64,000 nucleotides of DNA from Jacaranda mimosifolia (lineage: Eukaryota; Streptophyta; Magnoliopsida; Lamiales; Bignoniaceae). The notes under the pieces were generated by a model. That model ran no database searches, had not been told where the DNA came from, and saw only the letters and a list, made by a program, of their open reading frames with translations. Of the stretch, positions 11,423 to 23,068 are shown piece by piece. The stretch covers positions 28,443,032 to 28,507,031 of the forward strand of contig CM032125.1 in NCBI GenBank assembly GCA_018894105.1, in the 5' to 3' direction. Position 1 is the first letter of the stretch. Each line of letters opens with the position of its first letter. A program made the position numbers and the translations under genes.

Positions 11423-12398
11423 TCCAACCTATAGTTAATTTCTTAATATTTTCAAAATTGAAACAAGAATGCTTTAGATTAATTATGTGATCAAAATGAG
11501 GATAGGTATAAAGATAAAAATGTACCTAATTTATAATTTTTCAATATATAAAATGACGTATATATATATATATATATATTTTAAAATGTATGTATATATA
11601 GTCGGGTACTTATAACATATTTAATATGATTTTGATAGAAGTATATGAGTAGGAAAAATTGGAATACAAATAAATGGTGTTCATAATAAAAAAGAGACAG
11701 AACAAACATATTTTGGATTTCAAATAGTAAAATTGGAAATATATACTTTTTGTAAATATATAAAAAAGACCTTAGCAATTTCTATAAATTAATGAACAAA
11801 TCAACATGGATTCACACTATATATATATATATATATATATGCATATTTTAGAGGACTTGGAAAGCTCCTGATTTTCCAGCTCAAATACTTAGAACGCACA
11901 TACATTAACATTATAAAAAATTATAACATTAATGGCATGAATTTAAGGTATTACAGCTTTCATGGCGATGCATTTTTCTTTTTTTCTTATATCATAACAT
12001 GATTTAATAATGTCAAAAAGTAGTGTCTTAAATTGTAAATATTGACAATTAACTATATATGTAACAATCTAGCATTAAATGTTAATAAACTTGTCAATAT
12101 AATTTGTGAAAAGATTTTTGTTATTACTATAAATATGTAATTGATTGTTGATAGTTACAATTGTAAATACAATTTTTATTACTAGCTATTAAACTTGTGG
12201 AAATTATTATATTGATCATCATTAAAAAAAAAACTATCATTTAATATATATATATATATATATATATAATTAAGTACAACTTTGTATTCTCACTTAATAT
12301 GTTATACTTAGATCTCTTAATTTTTTTGGAGGGGGTAGTATATATGCAATGCAACGAATCGGAATTAATTATAATTCTTAAAGTATTTTATTTAATAT
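11423..12398. other. AT-rich intergenic DNA with TA microsatellites
   Basis: No gene. Runs of (TA)n occur near 11560-11580, 11818-11841 and 12246-12268. The stretch ends at the 5-bp target site (AATAT, 12394-12398) of the large Gypsy element. Confidence 0.5.
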
Positions 12399-13090
12399 TG
12401 ATATGGGTAAGTCCAACATGCTTAATGGGCCTTGACATGGGTAAGCTCAACATACCCAATGAAGGATCAAAACCTAAAAATAGGCCCAAATTATGGAGCC
12501 CATGGCTTGACTCGACCATAGGGGTTGAGTTCATCAACCTAAAGGTCGCTATAAGCTAGGTAGGGATATTAATGGTGTGTAACATCAGCTTTTGCCACCC
12601 ATTGCGTCTGCATTAAATGCTCGTCAATCATTAGACTGTCCGCATTAACACCTCCGGCATTAATGCTACTACCTCCGCATTAATGGTGATATAGATTTCC
12701 CCCCTCCGATCAGCTGACTATTTATAAAGGTTAGGCTTAGGTCGAAAAGACCTAAGCTGTCCCTATTTATGAATCAATGTATAATACATATCAAGGAGAA
12801 ATTTGTCTTTTTGACCCCAGGCAAACACTATAAATACCCCTTTATCTGAGTACAGGGGTAAGCGCGCGCGCACACACACACACACTCTTTGAGCTGTTAT
12901 TCTACCCAAATATTTTCAGGTCGATTTACTAACTTAATCTTTGGAGGATCTTAGCCAAGTACCCTCTCGGCTAGCCTGACGTTTGCTCCTTAGCTGTAGG
13001 TTCCACCAACATTCACATAAACCATCTTTCTAGTCAGAGTATCATTCCAGTCAAGACTCAGAACCTATCACACTAAACATAATACCATCA
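12399..13090 (+). repeat. 5' LTR of the Gypsy element
   Basis: 692 bp, starting TGATATGGGTAAG and ending ACCATCA. It matches the 3' LTR along its length with many substitutions. It carries a TATA box (TTTATAAA, 12721-12728). A GC/AC dinucleotide run at about 12863-12886 is absent from the 3' LTR. Confidence 0.9.
12721..12757 (+). promoter_or_regulatory. LTR TATA box with conserved 9-bp hairpin just downstream
   Basis: TTTATAAA is followed 6 bp later by a perfect inverted repeat GCTTAGGTC / GACCTAAGC around a GAAAA loop (12735-12757). The 3' LTR keeps the same arrangement (TATA 22214-22221, hairpin 22228-22250, one end pair changed to G-U). It would fall at or just before the start of the transcript. 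Confidence 0.6.
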
Positions 13091-13111
13091 TTTGGCGTCA
13101 TCTGTGGGAAA
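13091..13111 (+). other. Primer-binding-site region of the Gypsy element
   Basis: TTTGGCGTCATCTGTGGGAA directly follows the 5' LTR. TTTGGCG plus CTGTGGGAA is the usual sequence at this position in plant Tat/Athila-type elements. The priming tRNA is not assigned here. Confidence 0.5.
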
Positions 13112-14585
13112 ATGGTCAACATCAGGCGAACCACTTCCAAAAGGCAAAGCGACCGTCGTTCACCACCACCACTACCACAAGATCAGCCCAATTAGCAAAC
13201 GGGAGGCCCCAGCTTTCAACCTGAGCAGGTGATCACACTGACCATCCCTCAACTCATGCAAATGATCGGTGACTAGATTTCTACCCAACTTTCGGCACAA
13301 CTATTTACCACCTTATAGAGGCACAACAACCAACCAATGGCCGTTGCGAGCACCACACCCCATCCCTTAAGCTAGGAGGAGTAACCCCTAAGGGAGGACA
13401 TGACCAAGAATGAAACCCGCCATCACCCTAATAGACAAGACTTGAGTCCCGGGCATTTCCCCCATGATGAACAGCACTACTGCCTACGCGATGAGGTAAC
13501 TAATTCAGTAGACCGTTATGCCCAACCCAATCGAGCCCAATAGCATGAGTGAGTCGAGCGCCACAGACTACATCCTAGTCGAGATATGTCAAGAACTGAC
13601 AGAGACGAATGGGAAGAAATCTCACACAAGGTTCAGCAGCTCAATAAGAGGCTAGAGGAAATCTCAAGGAGAAACATAGAGCAGATGCAATTTGATAATG
13701 CTCCTAGAATTCGACGAGAGCAAGAAACTCCTTTTATTTAGGAAATTATTGATGAGCACATAGCCGTTGATGCGAAAGTCCCCATACGATTACCTCAATA
13801 TGACGGATCCACCGACCCTAATGAGCACCTTTTACAATTTGAACATATGATGCAGTTGCATGGCCATAGTGACCACATTCATGCAAAAATATTGGTCACC
13901 ACATTTCAGGGGACAACATTGGAATGGTTTGTCAAACTGAGCGTGCATCCATATTCTCTTATGATCAGCTCTGCGACAAATTCTTACAATAGTTCGCTAG
14001 CAGGAGAAAAGCAAAACTAACACACACTCACTTCCACACTGTAAGGTAAAATGAGGGTGAATCTTTAAGAGATTTCTTCTCCAAATTCAATACTGAGGTT
14101 CTAAAAATTGATAACCCTCGAATTGAGTTCTTGATTAATGTCCTGTTTTTAGGTCTAATGTATAAGAACTGTGCTAACGTTGTAGTCAGGGAACAACCAC
14201 GTACAATGGAGGAACTCTTTGCCCTAGAGAAGAGGTATATGATGCAAGAGGAAATGAATAAGATAAAATTTGGTGAAAGAGAATCCGACAAGAAGAAGGA
14301 CAAGGAGAGGGATGACAAACACCAGAAGGAAGCTCACCGATCTCCGATCAAGTTTTTTCACAATTACGCACTACTGAATACTCCGAGGAAAGAAGTCTTG
14401 TTCGCAATACAAAATGACAACCTTATGAAGAGACCAAGAAAACTCAATGAAACAGAGGCCATGAAAAAGTCTAAAAAATATTATCATTTTCATCGACAAA
14501 AAGGACATGACGCGGAGGATTGTTTCAACCTCCATGATGAAATTGAGCGCCTCATCAGATAAGGCCACCTCAAAAAATACATTGA
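13112..14585 (+). pseudogene. Gypsy gag remnant
   Basis: It starts at ATG 13112 right after the primer-binding region. Reading is broken by several stops and at least one frame change. The gag core is recognisable at about 13750-14020 (acidic DGSTDPNEHL, then EWF). A Lys/Glu-rich linker follows. The zinc-knuckle-like end reads YHFHRQKGHDAEDC (about 14480-14525), where the first cysteine of the family pattern is replaced by tyrosine. It would package the RNA; in this copy it is inactive. Confidence 0.8.
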
Positions 14586-14734
14586 CCAAAAATCCATATA
14601 AGTAATGGCTCAAACCAACCAGACTTCCCGTAGAGAACAGTTTGTTAGCCTACGAAGGGAGACAAGGGAAAGCAGAAGATAGAGGAAGACCATCCCCTAT
14701 GTAAGGCGTTATTGACACAATTGCAGGAGGACAA

Positions 14735-17700
14735 ATGGGAGGGATTCCAAGTCAGCAAGAAAGTAGATCTAAAGATGTCTTGACTCCAGCAAGTCAACAC
14801 AAACCACGCCATTCTACCAGCTTTCCACAACTACCGAACCCATATCTTTTCAGACTCCGACCTCTCTCATTTAGGAGGTCAGGGTGTAGAGAGAAACTTA
14901 GATTGCCCGTTGGTGGTTTCTGTAGAAATTGCTAGCTTCGAAGTCAGGAAGATCCTGGTAGACGATGGGAGTTCTGCAAATATCATCTTTTTATCCACAC
15001 TCGACAGAATGAAATTGAGAAAGCTGAAATTTGATCCTATCATAACACCCCTGGTCGGATTTGGGGGATCAGAGATTGTGCCAGGCGAATCTATCAATTT
15101 GTCTACCTCCTTGGATATGCTCCTAAAAGACGCCCTATTTTGGTCAATTTTCTCATAATTGATGCACCATTTACCTACAATGCCATCATCAGAAGGCCAG
15201 CGCTAAATGATTTTCAAGAAATTGTGTCTACTTATCACATAAAAGTTAAATTCCCAACCGTAGCTAGAACCAAAAAGTTGTTGTGTAATATAAAAGAGGT
15301 TTGTTGTTGTTATACCATTTCGATCGAGGCCAATGCCCAGAAAGCTCAACCCGAACTGAACCCCTTATGGGACATCCCCGTAATGGAACCTGAGTAAGGA
15401 CAGACCAGCAAGAAGAGAAAAATCAAGGATACTTGGGTTGAGCCTACTGAAGAATTCAAGACAATTGACTCGACCCCAATAACCCAGACAAGACGACGAG
15501 GATAGGAACAAGCTTGGAGCACAATATGGAATGCTTGCTCGTCGATTTTCTCCAGAGAAATATTGATGTCTTCGCTTAGAGAGCAACTAATCTCCAGGGA
15601 ATCGACCCCCAGATCATCATCCATGGCCTGAATGTTGATCCATCTTTCAAATCGATAAGGTAAAAGAAAAAAACCTTCAACGCAGAGAGGACTCAAATCA
15701 TCAAGAAGGAGGTCAACAATTTGTTAGATGTAGTCTACATAGTTGAAATACAATATCCTACTTGGTTGTGTAATGTAGTCATGATCCCTAAAAGTGAGGA
15801 CAAATGGAGAATGTGTAACGATTTCACTGATCTTAATAAAATATGCCCTAAAGACCCGTATCATCTGCCTCATATAGATTTGTTAGTAGACTCAACTATG
15901 GGATGCGACCTCCTGAGTATGATAGATGCTTTTCAGGGTTACTAAAAAATTTTCATGCTGCTAGAAGACAGAGATAAAACTTCTTTTGTGGTCCCAAATG
16001 GTGTGTATTGTTTTCTAGTCATGCCATTGAGATTAAAAAATATTGGGCGACAGACCAAAGACTAGTCAACTTCATGTTCAAAAATGAAATACATCGATCC
16101 GTGAAAGTGTATGTGGATGACATGATCGTTAAAATGGAGAGAATCAGATCACTTAGCTGACCTGGATCATGCATTTTCCATCCTCAGATCTTTTAGTATG
16201 AAACTCAACCCAAACAAATGCACATTTGGAGTAAGAGGCAGAAAGTTCTTGGGATACATGGTTAGCCAACGAGGCATTGAAGCTAATCCTTAAAAAATCC
16301 AGGATATACAAGATATCCCGCCACCAAGGACAATCCAACATGTGCAAAGGCTAGTTGGAAGAATTATTACTCTTGGTCGATTTATTGCTCGGCTAGTAGA
16401 TAAAAGCTTGCATTTCTTCCAGGTTCTTAAGAATGCCAAAAAATTTCACTGGACAGAGACATAGGACCAGGCTTTGTTTGAGCTCAAGTAATACTTAACC
16501 GAGCCTCCACTGCTGGCAAATGCTACTGTCAATGAAGTATTAAGCTTGTACTTGGCAGTCTCTGCAGCAGCAGTTAGTTCAGTCTTAGTATATACTCGAC
16601 AAGGTTTGTGCAAGCAAGTGTATTACAATAGTAAAGTTTTGCAACCAGAGCATAACTATCTGGAGGTCGAGAGTTTGCACTAGCACTCATCATAATGGCA
16701 TAGAAATTGAGACCCTATTTTCTATCACAAACTATCATTGTTTTGACAAATCAACCATTAAAATAGGTGCTCTCCAAGCCCGATACATCAGGGAGGTTGA
16801 CCGAGTGGACTATCGAGTTAGGAGAATTTAACCTCAAGTTTCAACCTCGCATTGCTATAAAGGCCCAGGTGTTAGCTGGCTTTGTAGCAAAACGGATTGA
16901 ATTCCCCACAATTCATGAGCAGGAACTGCAGGAGGTAGAGCAAGTATCTCGTTATGTTTCCCTCAAGCCCAAGAATATGATTTTGCTATCAAGTTAAATT
17001 ATCCTGTCACCAACAACAAAGCAAAGTACGAAGCTCCATTGTGGGGATTAGAATGGCCTTGGATTGGGGGGTTAATGTTTGACAACCATCACAGACTCTC
17101 AACTAGTTGCCAAATAGTTTGGGGGAAACTTCAAAGCAAGAGAAATCACCATGAACACCTATCTGATTGAAGTCAAATGACTCAAACAGCAATTCAAAGA
17201 ATTCACCCTTAGTCAAGTGCCCAGGTTGAAAAACGAAAAAGCAGACACACTTCTGAAGTTTGCTACCTCAACAAAAAGTACCGAAGAAAGATCTAGTACC
17301 TTTTTAGTCTTAGATAAGCCTGCTACTATCAGCCCCTAATAGAGCCAGGTTTTCGCAGTCAACACATCAGACCAGACTTGGATTGATGAGGTTAAGTGTT
17401 ACTTCAAAGAGGGTACAACCCTGTCAAATAAGGCAAAAGCTCGCAAATTGAGGGCGTATGCATCCAAATTCACCTTGGATGAGTTTGATCAACTATATAA
17501 GAGGTCCATTGTAGGCCCCTCTTTGAAATGTCTCACACGCAGCCAAGGGCAGGAAATCTGCAAGAGGTCCACGCTGACATCTGTGGAAATCACTCGGGGG
17601 GTGGATCACTAGCCGACAAAATCATCAGGAGTGGATATTTTTTGCCAATTTTGAACAAGGACGTCATCGAATTCTCCAGGAGGTGCCCATCATGCTGCCA

Positions 17701-18589
17701 ACTTCATGCTAACATCCCTTATCAGCCAACAGCGACCCTCATCCCTATGTAGATCACGTGGCCGTTTCACCAGTAGAGAGCTGATATAGTGGGGTCCTTC
17801 CCGAAAGCTATTGGACAGAAGAAGTATACAATTGTGGCAGTCGAATACTTCATCAAATAGGTCGAAACCGAGGCTGTGCCCAAAATCACAGATGCCGCAA
17901 TAAGGGGTTTCTTATGGAAGAACATCATTTGTTGCTTCGGCTTACCTAAAGTTCTCATATCTGACAACGACATCCAATTCCAAAGCAAACAAACCAGAGA
18001 ATAGTATGAAGATCTTGGAATTAAGCAACATTTCACTTCAGTCGGAAATTTGCAAGCTAATGGTCAAACAAAGGTCACCAATAGAACTATTCTTAACCAC
18101 ATAAAAACTCGTTTGGAAAGCTCCAATGCTAGCGGGGCAAGTGACCTACCATGAGTCCTTTGGGCCTATTGGACCACATCTCGGACAGCTACCGAACAAA
18201 GCCCGTACAATTTGGTGTATGGTTCGGAGGCAGTTATCCTTGTAGAATTGATCCAGCACACGGCTCGAGTTATACACTATAATTCGATCAGAAATAAAAT
18301 CGAAAGAGAATTCAACCTCGAAACAATTGATGAGCTTTGATAATAAGCTTTCACAAAAATACAAAGGTACAAGCCGATCATGGCCAAGCATTATGATAAA
18401 GGTGTCAAGCAAAGATATTTTAAGGTTCGAGATCTTACTCTTAAGAAGGTGGAAGTCTCTAAAACTGTTGGAAAACTCAACCTGAAGTGGGAAGGACCAT
18501 ACTTCGTAGTCAAATTAGCAAAGCATAACTCCTACCCACTGGCTAATCTAGCTGGTAATGAGCTACCTGCTACCACACCCATAGAATGA
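14735..18589 (+). pseudogene. Gypsy pol remnant: protease, RT, RNase H, integrase
   Basis: Protease shows VDDGSS (about 14957-14974). RT shows DPYHLPHID and DAFQGY (about 15850-15945) and an intact YVDD (about 16110). RNase H follows to about 16900. A second, aRNH-like segment (KAKYEA, TDSQLVAK) lies at about 17020-17280 with frameshifts. Integrase has an HHCC finger (about 17550-17715) and a catalytic core whose final Glu is Lys (codon 18071-18073, in NGQTKVTN). The tail to 18589 has the DLTLKK and WEGPY motifs of Gypsy C-termini. Numerous TAG/TAA stops occur, for example at about 15944. Order and the double RNase H support the Tat lineage. Confidence 0.85.
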
Positions 18590-18650
18590 AATTAACCTTA
18601 AGAAGTTTTATGTGTAAACTGCATTATACAGAACGCACATATTCTAATGA

Positions 18651-18930
18651 ATTTCCTTTCGCGACCTCACAGTCGCATTATTAACATTGTCTCAAATTCA
18701 ATTAGTAAACAAAGATCAAGTGGACCCCATAGTCGTGTGATTAACATTGTGTCAAATTCAATCACTAAACAACGATCAAGTCTACCCTACAGTCACGTGA
18801 TTAATGTTGTGTCAAACTCAATTACTAAATAGCGATCAGGTCGACCCCCCAGTCGAATGATAAATATTATGTTAAATTTAATTATTAAGCAATGATCAAG
18901 TCGACCCCATAGTCGCATGATGATTTACAT
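18651..18930 (+). repeat. 60-bp tandem repeats, about 4.5 copies, downstream of Gypsy pol
   Basis: Units begin at exactly 60-bp steps (18671, 18731, 18791, 18851, 18911) with AGTCRHRTKA, each containing TTAACATTGTGTCAAA-type and GATCAAGTSGACCCC-type blocks. A partial unit precedes the first. Tandem repeats between pol and the 3' LTR are common in Tat-type elements and vary in number between copies. Confidence 0.85.
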
Positions 18931-19429
18931 GGTTAAACTTGAAGTTTATTCACTATAAATTTAAATTTACCCCAATTCTCAAATAGGTGCGTTTTTAGTG
19001 AACAGTGTACGATTCTTACATTGACGACAAGATGCATAAACTTAATTGAATATTAAAGTTCGCAACAAAATAGAAATATCATTCATATGCCCCTTGAGGC
19101 CTTACATCTTTCAAAAAAATAAAATAAAATAAGAAATAGCAGCGTCCATCAAGCTAGACCCTACAACTTCCCCTTGTCAAGCTATCGCCTCATCAACCAC
19201 TTTCAGCAACTCACCAGTCGAATCCAGTCCTACATTCAAGGGGAGGCCCCTCGACCTCTTGCTCAGGCAACTTTCCATGAGTTGCTCCAACAGGCCGCGA
19301 AGGCCCCGACTCCTCAATCAGAAACACACAACCACTGTCGGGGAAGAAACTCGCCAAATTAACCTCATTATTCTTCATTTAAAGGGCAAACCCTCCAGCA
19401 AACCTAAACTCCTTCCCTATTGCGACGAC

Positions 19430-21455
19430 CTAGGGAAGAGACAGAACAGCAACCTTATCCCCTTCGATAGAGGCATTTTCATCAAAAGCTTCAATGCACT
19501 CATTTTTATTCACATCGAGTCGAGCCTTGTCCTCTAGCCGATACTCATATCCCATGAACTCCAGCTGCTTCATGGCACAGTCGAAGGCCTCATTCACATT
19601 ATCCATACTAAATGTTATACCCGCATTAGTAAAGGCCAAGTAGAGCAAAAACTGTTGAACGGATTCCTTCCGGATCCCAAGCAACACCTTGAAAAACTCA
19701 GCTCGACCCTATCGCATTGCGCTCTCATAGCTATGTGCTTGATCTAACTCGAAGGCTTCTTGAATTGAATTCATTATTTTCTTCAGTTGCTTCTCAGCCT
19801 AGCTTTTTCCCTCGACAGTAGCCAGCAGCTCAACATCCTTCTCTTCAAGCTGTTTCATCAATTCGGCCGGTCTCGACTCCAATGAATCAACCTTAGTCTT
19901 CACCAATTCATTCTACTCCTTCTCTAGCTCATCCCAATTATCTAGCAGTCTTTGACTCTGGATCTCACACAACTCGTAGCAACGATGGAGGTTATACCCC
20001 CATTATCTAACCTGAAAAGTTACGAATAACAAAATCAGCAATTTTTCAAATAGAGCATGTACTCAAATTTGACAGGAAACATACCATGTTGGCATGGTAG
20101 GCAAAAGCTTTCAAAGCGTCGACTTGTTCATGGCTAAACATCTCCACCTGGTCGTACTAGAATAGAACCGCTATCAAAATAGCTAGTCGTCGCTCTCGAC
20201 CACCTTTGCTTTCCCTTTTTCGACAATAGTCTTTTTAGGAGCCTCGATCGCCCTTTTCTTCACTTGAGGGGAACTGCTAACCGTTCCTGCGCTTTGGACA
20301 ACAGTAGGTTGGACCTCCTGAATTGTGGGGTTGACCCCTGCGGCTTGAGTAGCAGCCGCTCGTCAAGCCGCGGCAACCTCTTTGCACCATTGCGCCTCCT
20401 ACTGTTTGCGCATGGCGATCTATCTCGCACGATTCATGATCGATTGACCTACCAAACAAACAAATCTCAATCAAATAGAAATCAACTAGGAACAATATGT
20501 TAGATTATTTGAAAAAAAGGTTAGTTTCTACCTATTGGCATGCAGCCTCAACGCGACTGTCAACAATCCCGCCAGAACCAAATTCCTTTCCCTTATGAAA
20601 ATTAACGCATCCATCTCAGTTTACTTGAGGAGATCTCAAAGAAAGACATTATTCCATGATGGATTCTCACTTGTATCTAACTCGACCCTACCCATCATCC
20701 ACCCCAGCAGGAGCTCGAACATAAATTATCTATCATTCCACTTTTGGCCATGGGAAGAGGATAAAGCCCGAAACACTTTTCTCTAAGGTTGCACTATTAA
20801 GTAATAAAACCCATACTCCCCAACCAAACCAAACTTACAGGACATCGGTAAGTAGAATAAATGACTAAAATTGGCCTAAGAAGGAGCTTCGTCGAGAATG
20901 CCCATTAAAACGACAAAAATATACATGAGGGCGAAGCAATTGGGTAGGAGCTAGGTTATACACACTTGCAAACCTCTCAACAGGTCGACTATTGGGTCCG
21001 CTAAAGGAAACCTAAGGCTGCATTTCATGGCATCCTCAAAAATTGCTATGCACCCCTTAGGGGGGAGTATGCATTCTATTTATAGCCCTGGGTTTAATTA
21101 GCTCGAATCCCTCGAAAACGTGATACTTCCCCCTGATCGACCTAAGGTCATTCAATGATATTTTTGACATGATATCACTATAATGAGTCACCGTGAATAA
21201 CCTACTCAGCCTAGGAGGTTCCTCTACTACTTCTAACTCCTCGTCCTCAACTACAGGCACAGAAGGCCACGCTTCATCTACGTTCGGGTTAGAAGGACCC
21301 GTCTCCTCACCTACCTCCAATACTCTCTCATCTACATTCACTTTGAACTACTCAAGGGACCCTGACCTCCCACTTGAGGACTCACTTGGGTCCTCCCTGC
21401 TAGTCGAGGCAGCTACTAAATGGGTAGCCTCAGAATCAGAATTTGAACTTGACAT
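19430..21455 (-). pseudogene. Antisense accessory gene remnant inside the Gypsy element (PF04195-like, coiled coil), with introns
   Basis: On the minus strand an ORF starts at ATG 21455 with a Ser/Glu-rich N-terminus and one stop near 21350. It continues with an acidic region and a segment around RGKYHVFEGFEL and PPKGCIAIFEDA. This pattern resembles the plant 'putative gypsy type transposon' domain (PF04195). Downstream, a Lys/Glu/Leu-rich coiled-coil part runs to the stop at 19430. Two intron-like gaps have proper ends: about 20532-20448 and about 20085-20011 (GTATGT...TTTTCAG, coding resumes with GTTAGA). Several stops make it inactive. Antisense extra ORFs are known in Tat elements; function is unknown. 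The domain call is from memory of the pattern. Confidence 0.6.
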
Positions 21456-21854
21456 GTTTTGACAAGATATTGCGAGCAGAATTTAAAGTGTAGGAAATGG
21501 AGACTTACGAAAATCGGGTGTTGAGAATAAAGGCTCTAGTTTCTTGAAAAATTGACCATAAATCTGCATAGCTCGACCTCAAAATGTTGCGGTAAAAGTG
21601 AAAATGAGCGGAGAAAATCACCTATTTATAGGCATGATGGAATGCCAACTGGCTAAACTTACCCATAACCAGCTAATAAATGCATAACTATCGGTCACTT
21701 TTACATCAATATTCGTGCAACCGCCAAAAATGGCTCCCGTCTGTGTCCCCCTGGTCGAGATTCAAAAAATTTTCTTCCACTCCAACGATTCTCATAGACA
21801 CATTTACCTAAATTTTTGCTACTCCTTACCTCGACCATGTTATGGTCAACTAAA

Positions 21855-21874
21855 AAGGGAGAGAGAGTGACTCA
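21855..21874 (+). other. Polypurine tract of the Gypsy element
   Basis: AAAAAGGGAGAGAGAG followed by TGACTCA lies directly before the 3' LTR. A purine run here primes plus-strand synthesis in LTR retrotransposons. Confidence 0.65.
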
Positions 21875-22579
21875 TGATATGGGTAAGTCCAACATGCCTA
21901 ATGGGTCTTGACATGGGTAAGCCCAACATACCCAATGAAGAACCAAAACCCAAAAGTGGGCCCAAATTATGGAGCCCATGGCCTGACTCGACCATAGGGG
22001 TCGAGTTCATCGACCTAAAGGTCAATTTAAGCTAAGTAGGGACATTAATGGTGTCTAATTTTAGCTTTTGCCGCACATTGCATCAGCATTAAATGCGCCT
22101 CAACCACTAGGCTATCCGCATTAATTAGTGTGATGGCACATCACCTCCGCCATTAATGCCACTACCTCTGCATTAGTGGCAGTATAGACTCCCCCCCTCT
22201 GGTCAGCTGACTATTTATAAAGGTTAGGCTTAGGTCGAAAAGACCTAAGTTGTTTCTGTCCCTATTTATGAAACAGTGTATGATAAATATCAAGGAGAAA
22301 TATATCTTTTTGCCCCCAGGCAAACACAATAAATGCCCCTTCGTCTGAGTACAACGGTAAGCACAAACACTCTCTTTGAGCTGTTACTCTACCCAAATAT
22401 CCTCAGGTCGATTTACTGACTTAATCTTCAAAGGGTCTTAGCCGAAGACCTTCTCAACTAGCCTGACGTTTGCTCCTTGGCTACAAGTTCCACCCAACGT
22501 CCACATAAACCATCTTTCTGGTCATAGTATCATTCCCATCGAGACTCAGAAACCTATCACACTAAAAATAACATCATCA
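21875..22579 (+). repeat. 3' LTR of the Gypsy element
   Basis: 705 bp, from TGATATGGG to CATCATCA, aligned end to end with the 5' LTR. It is followed by the target duplication AATAT (22580-22584). It has a small insertion around 22130 (GTGTGATGGCACATC) relative to the 5' LTR. Confidence 0.9.
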
Positions 22580-22584
22580 AATAT

Positions 22585-23068
22585 ATAATAATATTTATTT
22601 ACTTCATCTAATTGAAAAAATAGATAATATTTTTTAATGTTTTTAAAAATAAAATTTATTATTTAATAATATAAAATAGGGAGTCATTTGAAAATATAAA
22701 TCTTAAATAAGTTCTAGGGAATTAAGCATTGCTAACTCTATTTAATATGATAATAAAAAAAAATTCATGTTTCTAATATTTTTAACATGAGATCCTCAAT
22801 TAGGTGAAGGCCGAAATAATAATTTTAGTAACATTTAAAGATTTAAAAAATATAAATTATATGTTAACATAGTAAACAAAAAATGTTTTAGTATATTATT
22901 AACACAAACAATTTATATTGGGTTATTATTTGATTCCTAAATTAGTCCATTTGTAACTTAATATTTTAAAACTAACGTAATGTTTAATAGTTGATACTTA
23001 CTTTTTTTTTTTTTTAAGTTAGAAGTCATTTAGTCTGTTAGCATGAGTTTCATGTGTATAGTGTGAGT
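22585..23068. other. AT-rich intergenic DNA
   Basis: No gene. A poly(T) run occurs near 23001-23014. The sequence at about 23025-23068 (TTAGTCTGTTAGCATGAG) resembles the A-box part of a tRNA-derived SINE. Its possible continuation lies beyond the inserted element at 23886. Confidence 0.35.

Larger units (their letters stand above)
12399..22579 (+). mobile_element. Full-length degenerate Ty3/Gypsy LTR retrotransposon (Tat-like), 10.2 kb
   Basis: Two LTRs (12399-13090 and 21875-22579) start TGATATGGG and end CATCA. They flank gag, protease, RT, RNase H, a probable second RNase H and integrase in Gypsy order. A 5-bp duplication AATAT lies on both sides (12394-12398 and 22580-22584). About 3.2 kb of sequence lies between pol and the 3' LTR and contains an antisense gene remnant, as in Tat-lineage elements. 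Many stops and frameshifts make it non-autonomous. LTR divergence is clearly visible, so the insertion is not recent. Confidence 0.93.

Noticed and set aside
13091..13111. Assigning the Gypsy primer-binding site to a specific tRNA
   Set aside because: The sequence is typical for the position, but I could not match 12 or more bases to a known tRNA 3' end.
14131..14562. 143-codon frame considered as a separate small gene
   Set aside because: It is the C-terminal half of Gypsy gag with the zinc-knuckle remnant, in place between the LTRs.
15346..15696. 116-codon minus-strand frame opposite the Gypsy RT
   Set aside because: It is the complement of pol coding sequence and has no recognisable domain.
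18647..18832. 61-codon frame with repeated INIVSNSI-type peptides
   Set aside because: It is a translation of the 60-bp tandem repeats (20 codons per unit), lying after the pol stop.
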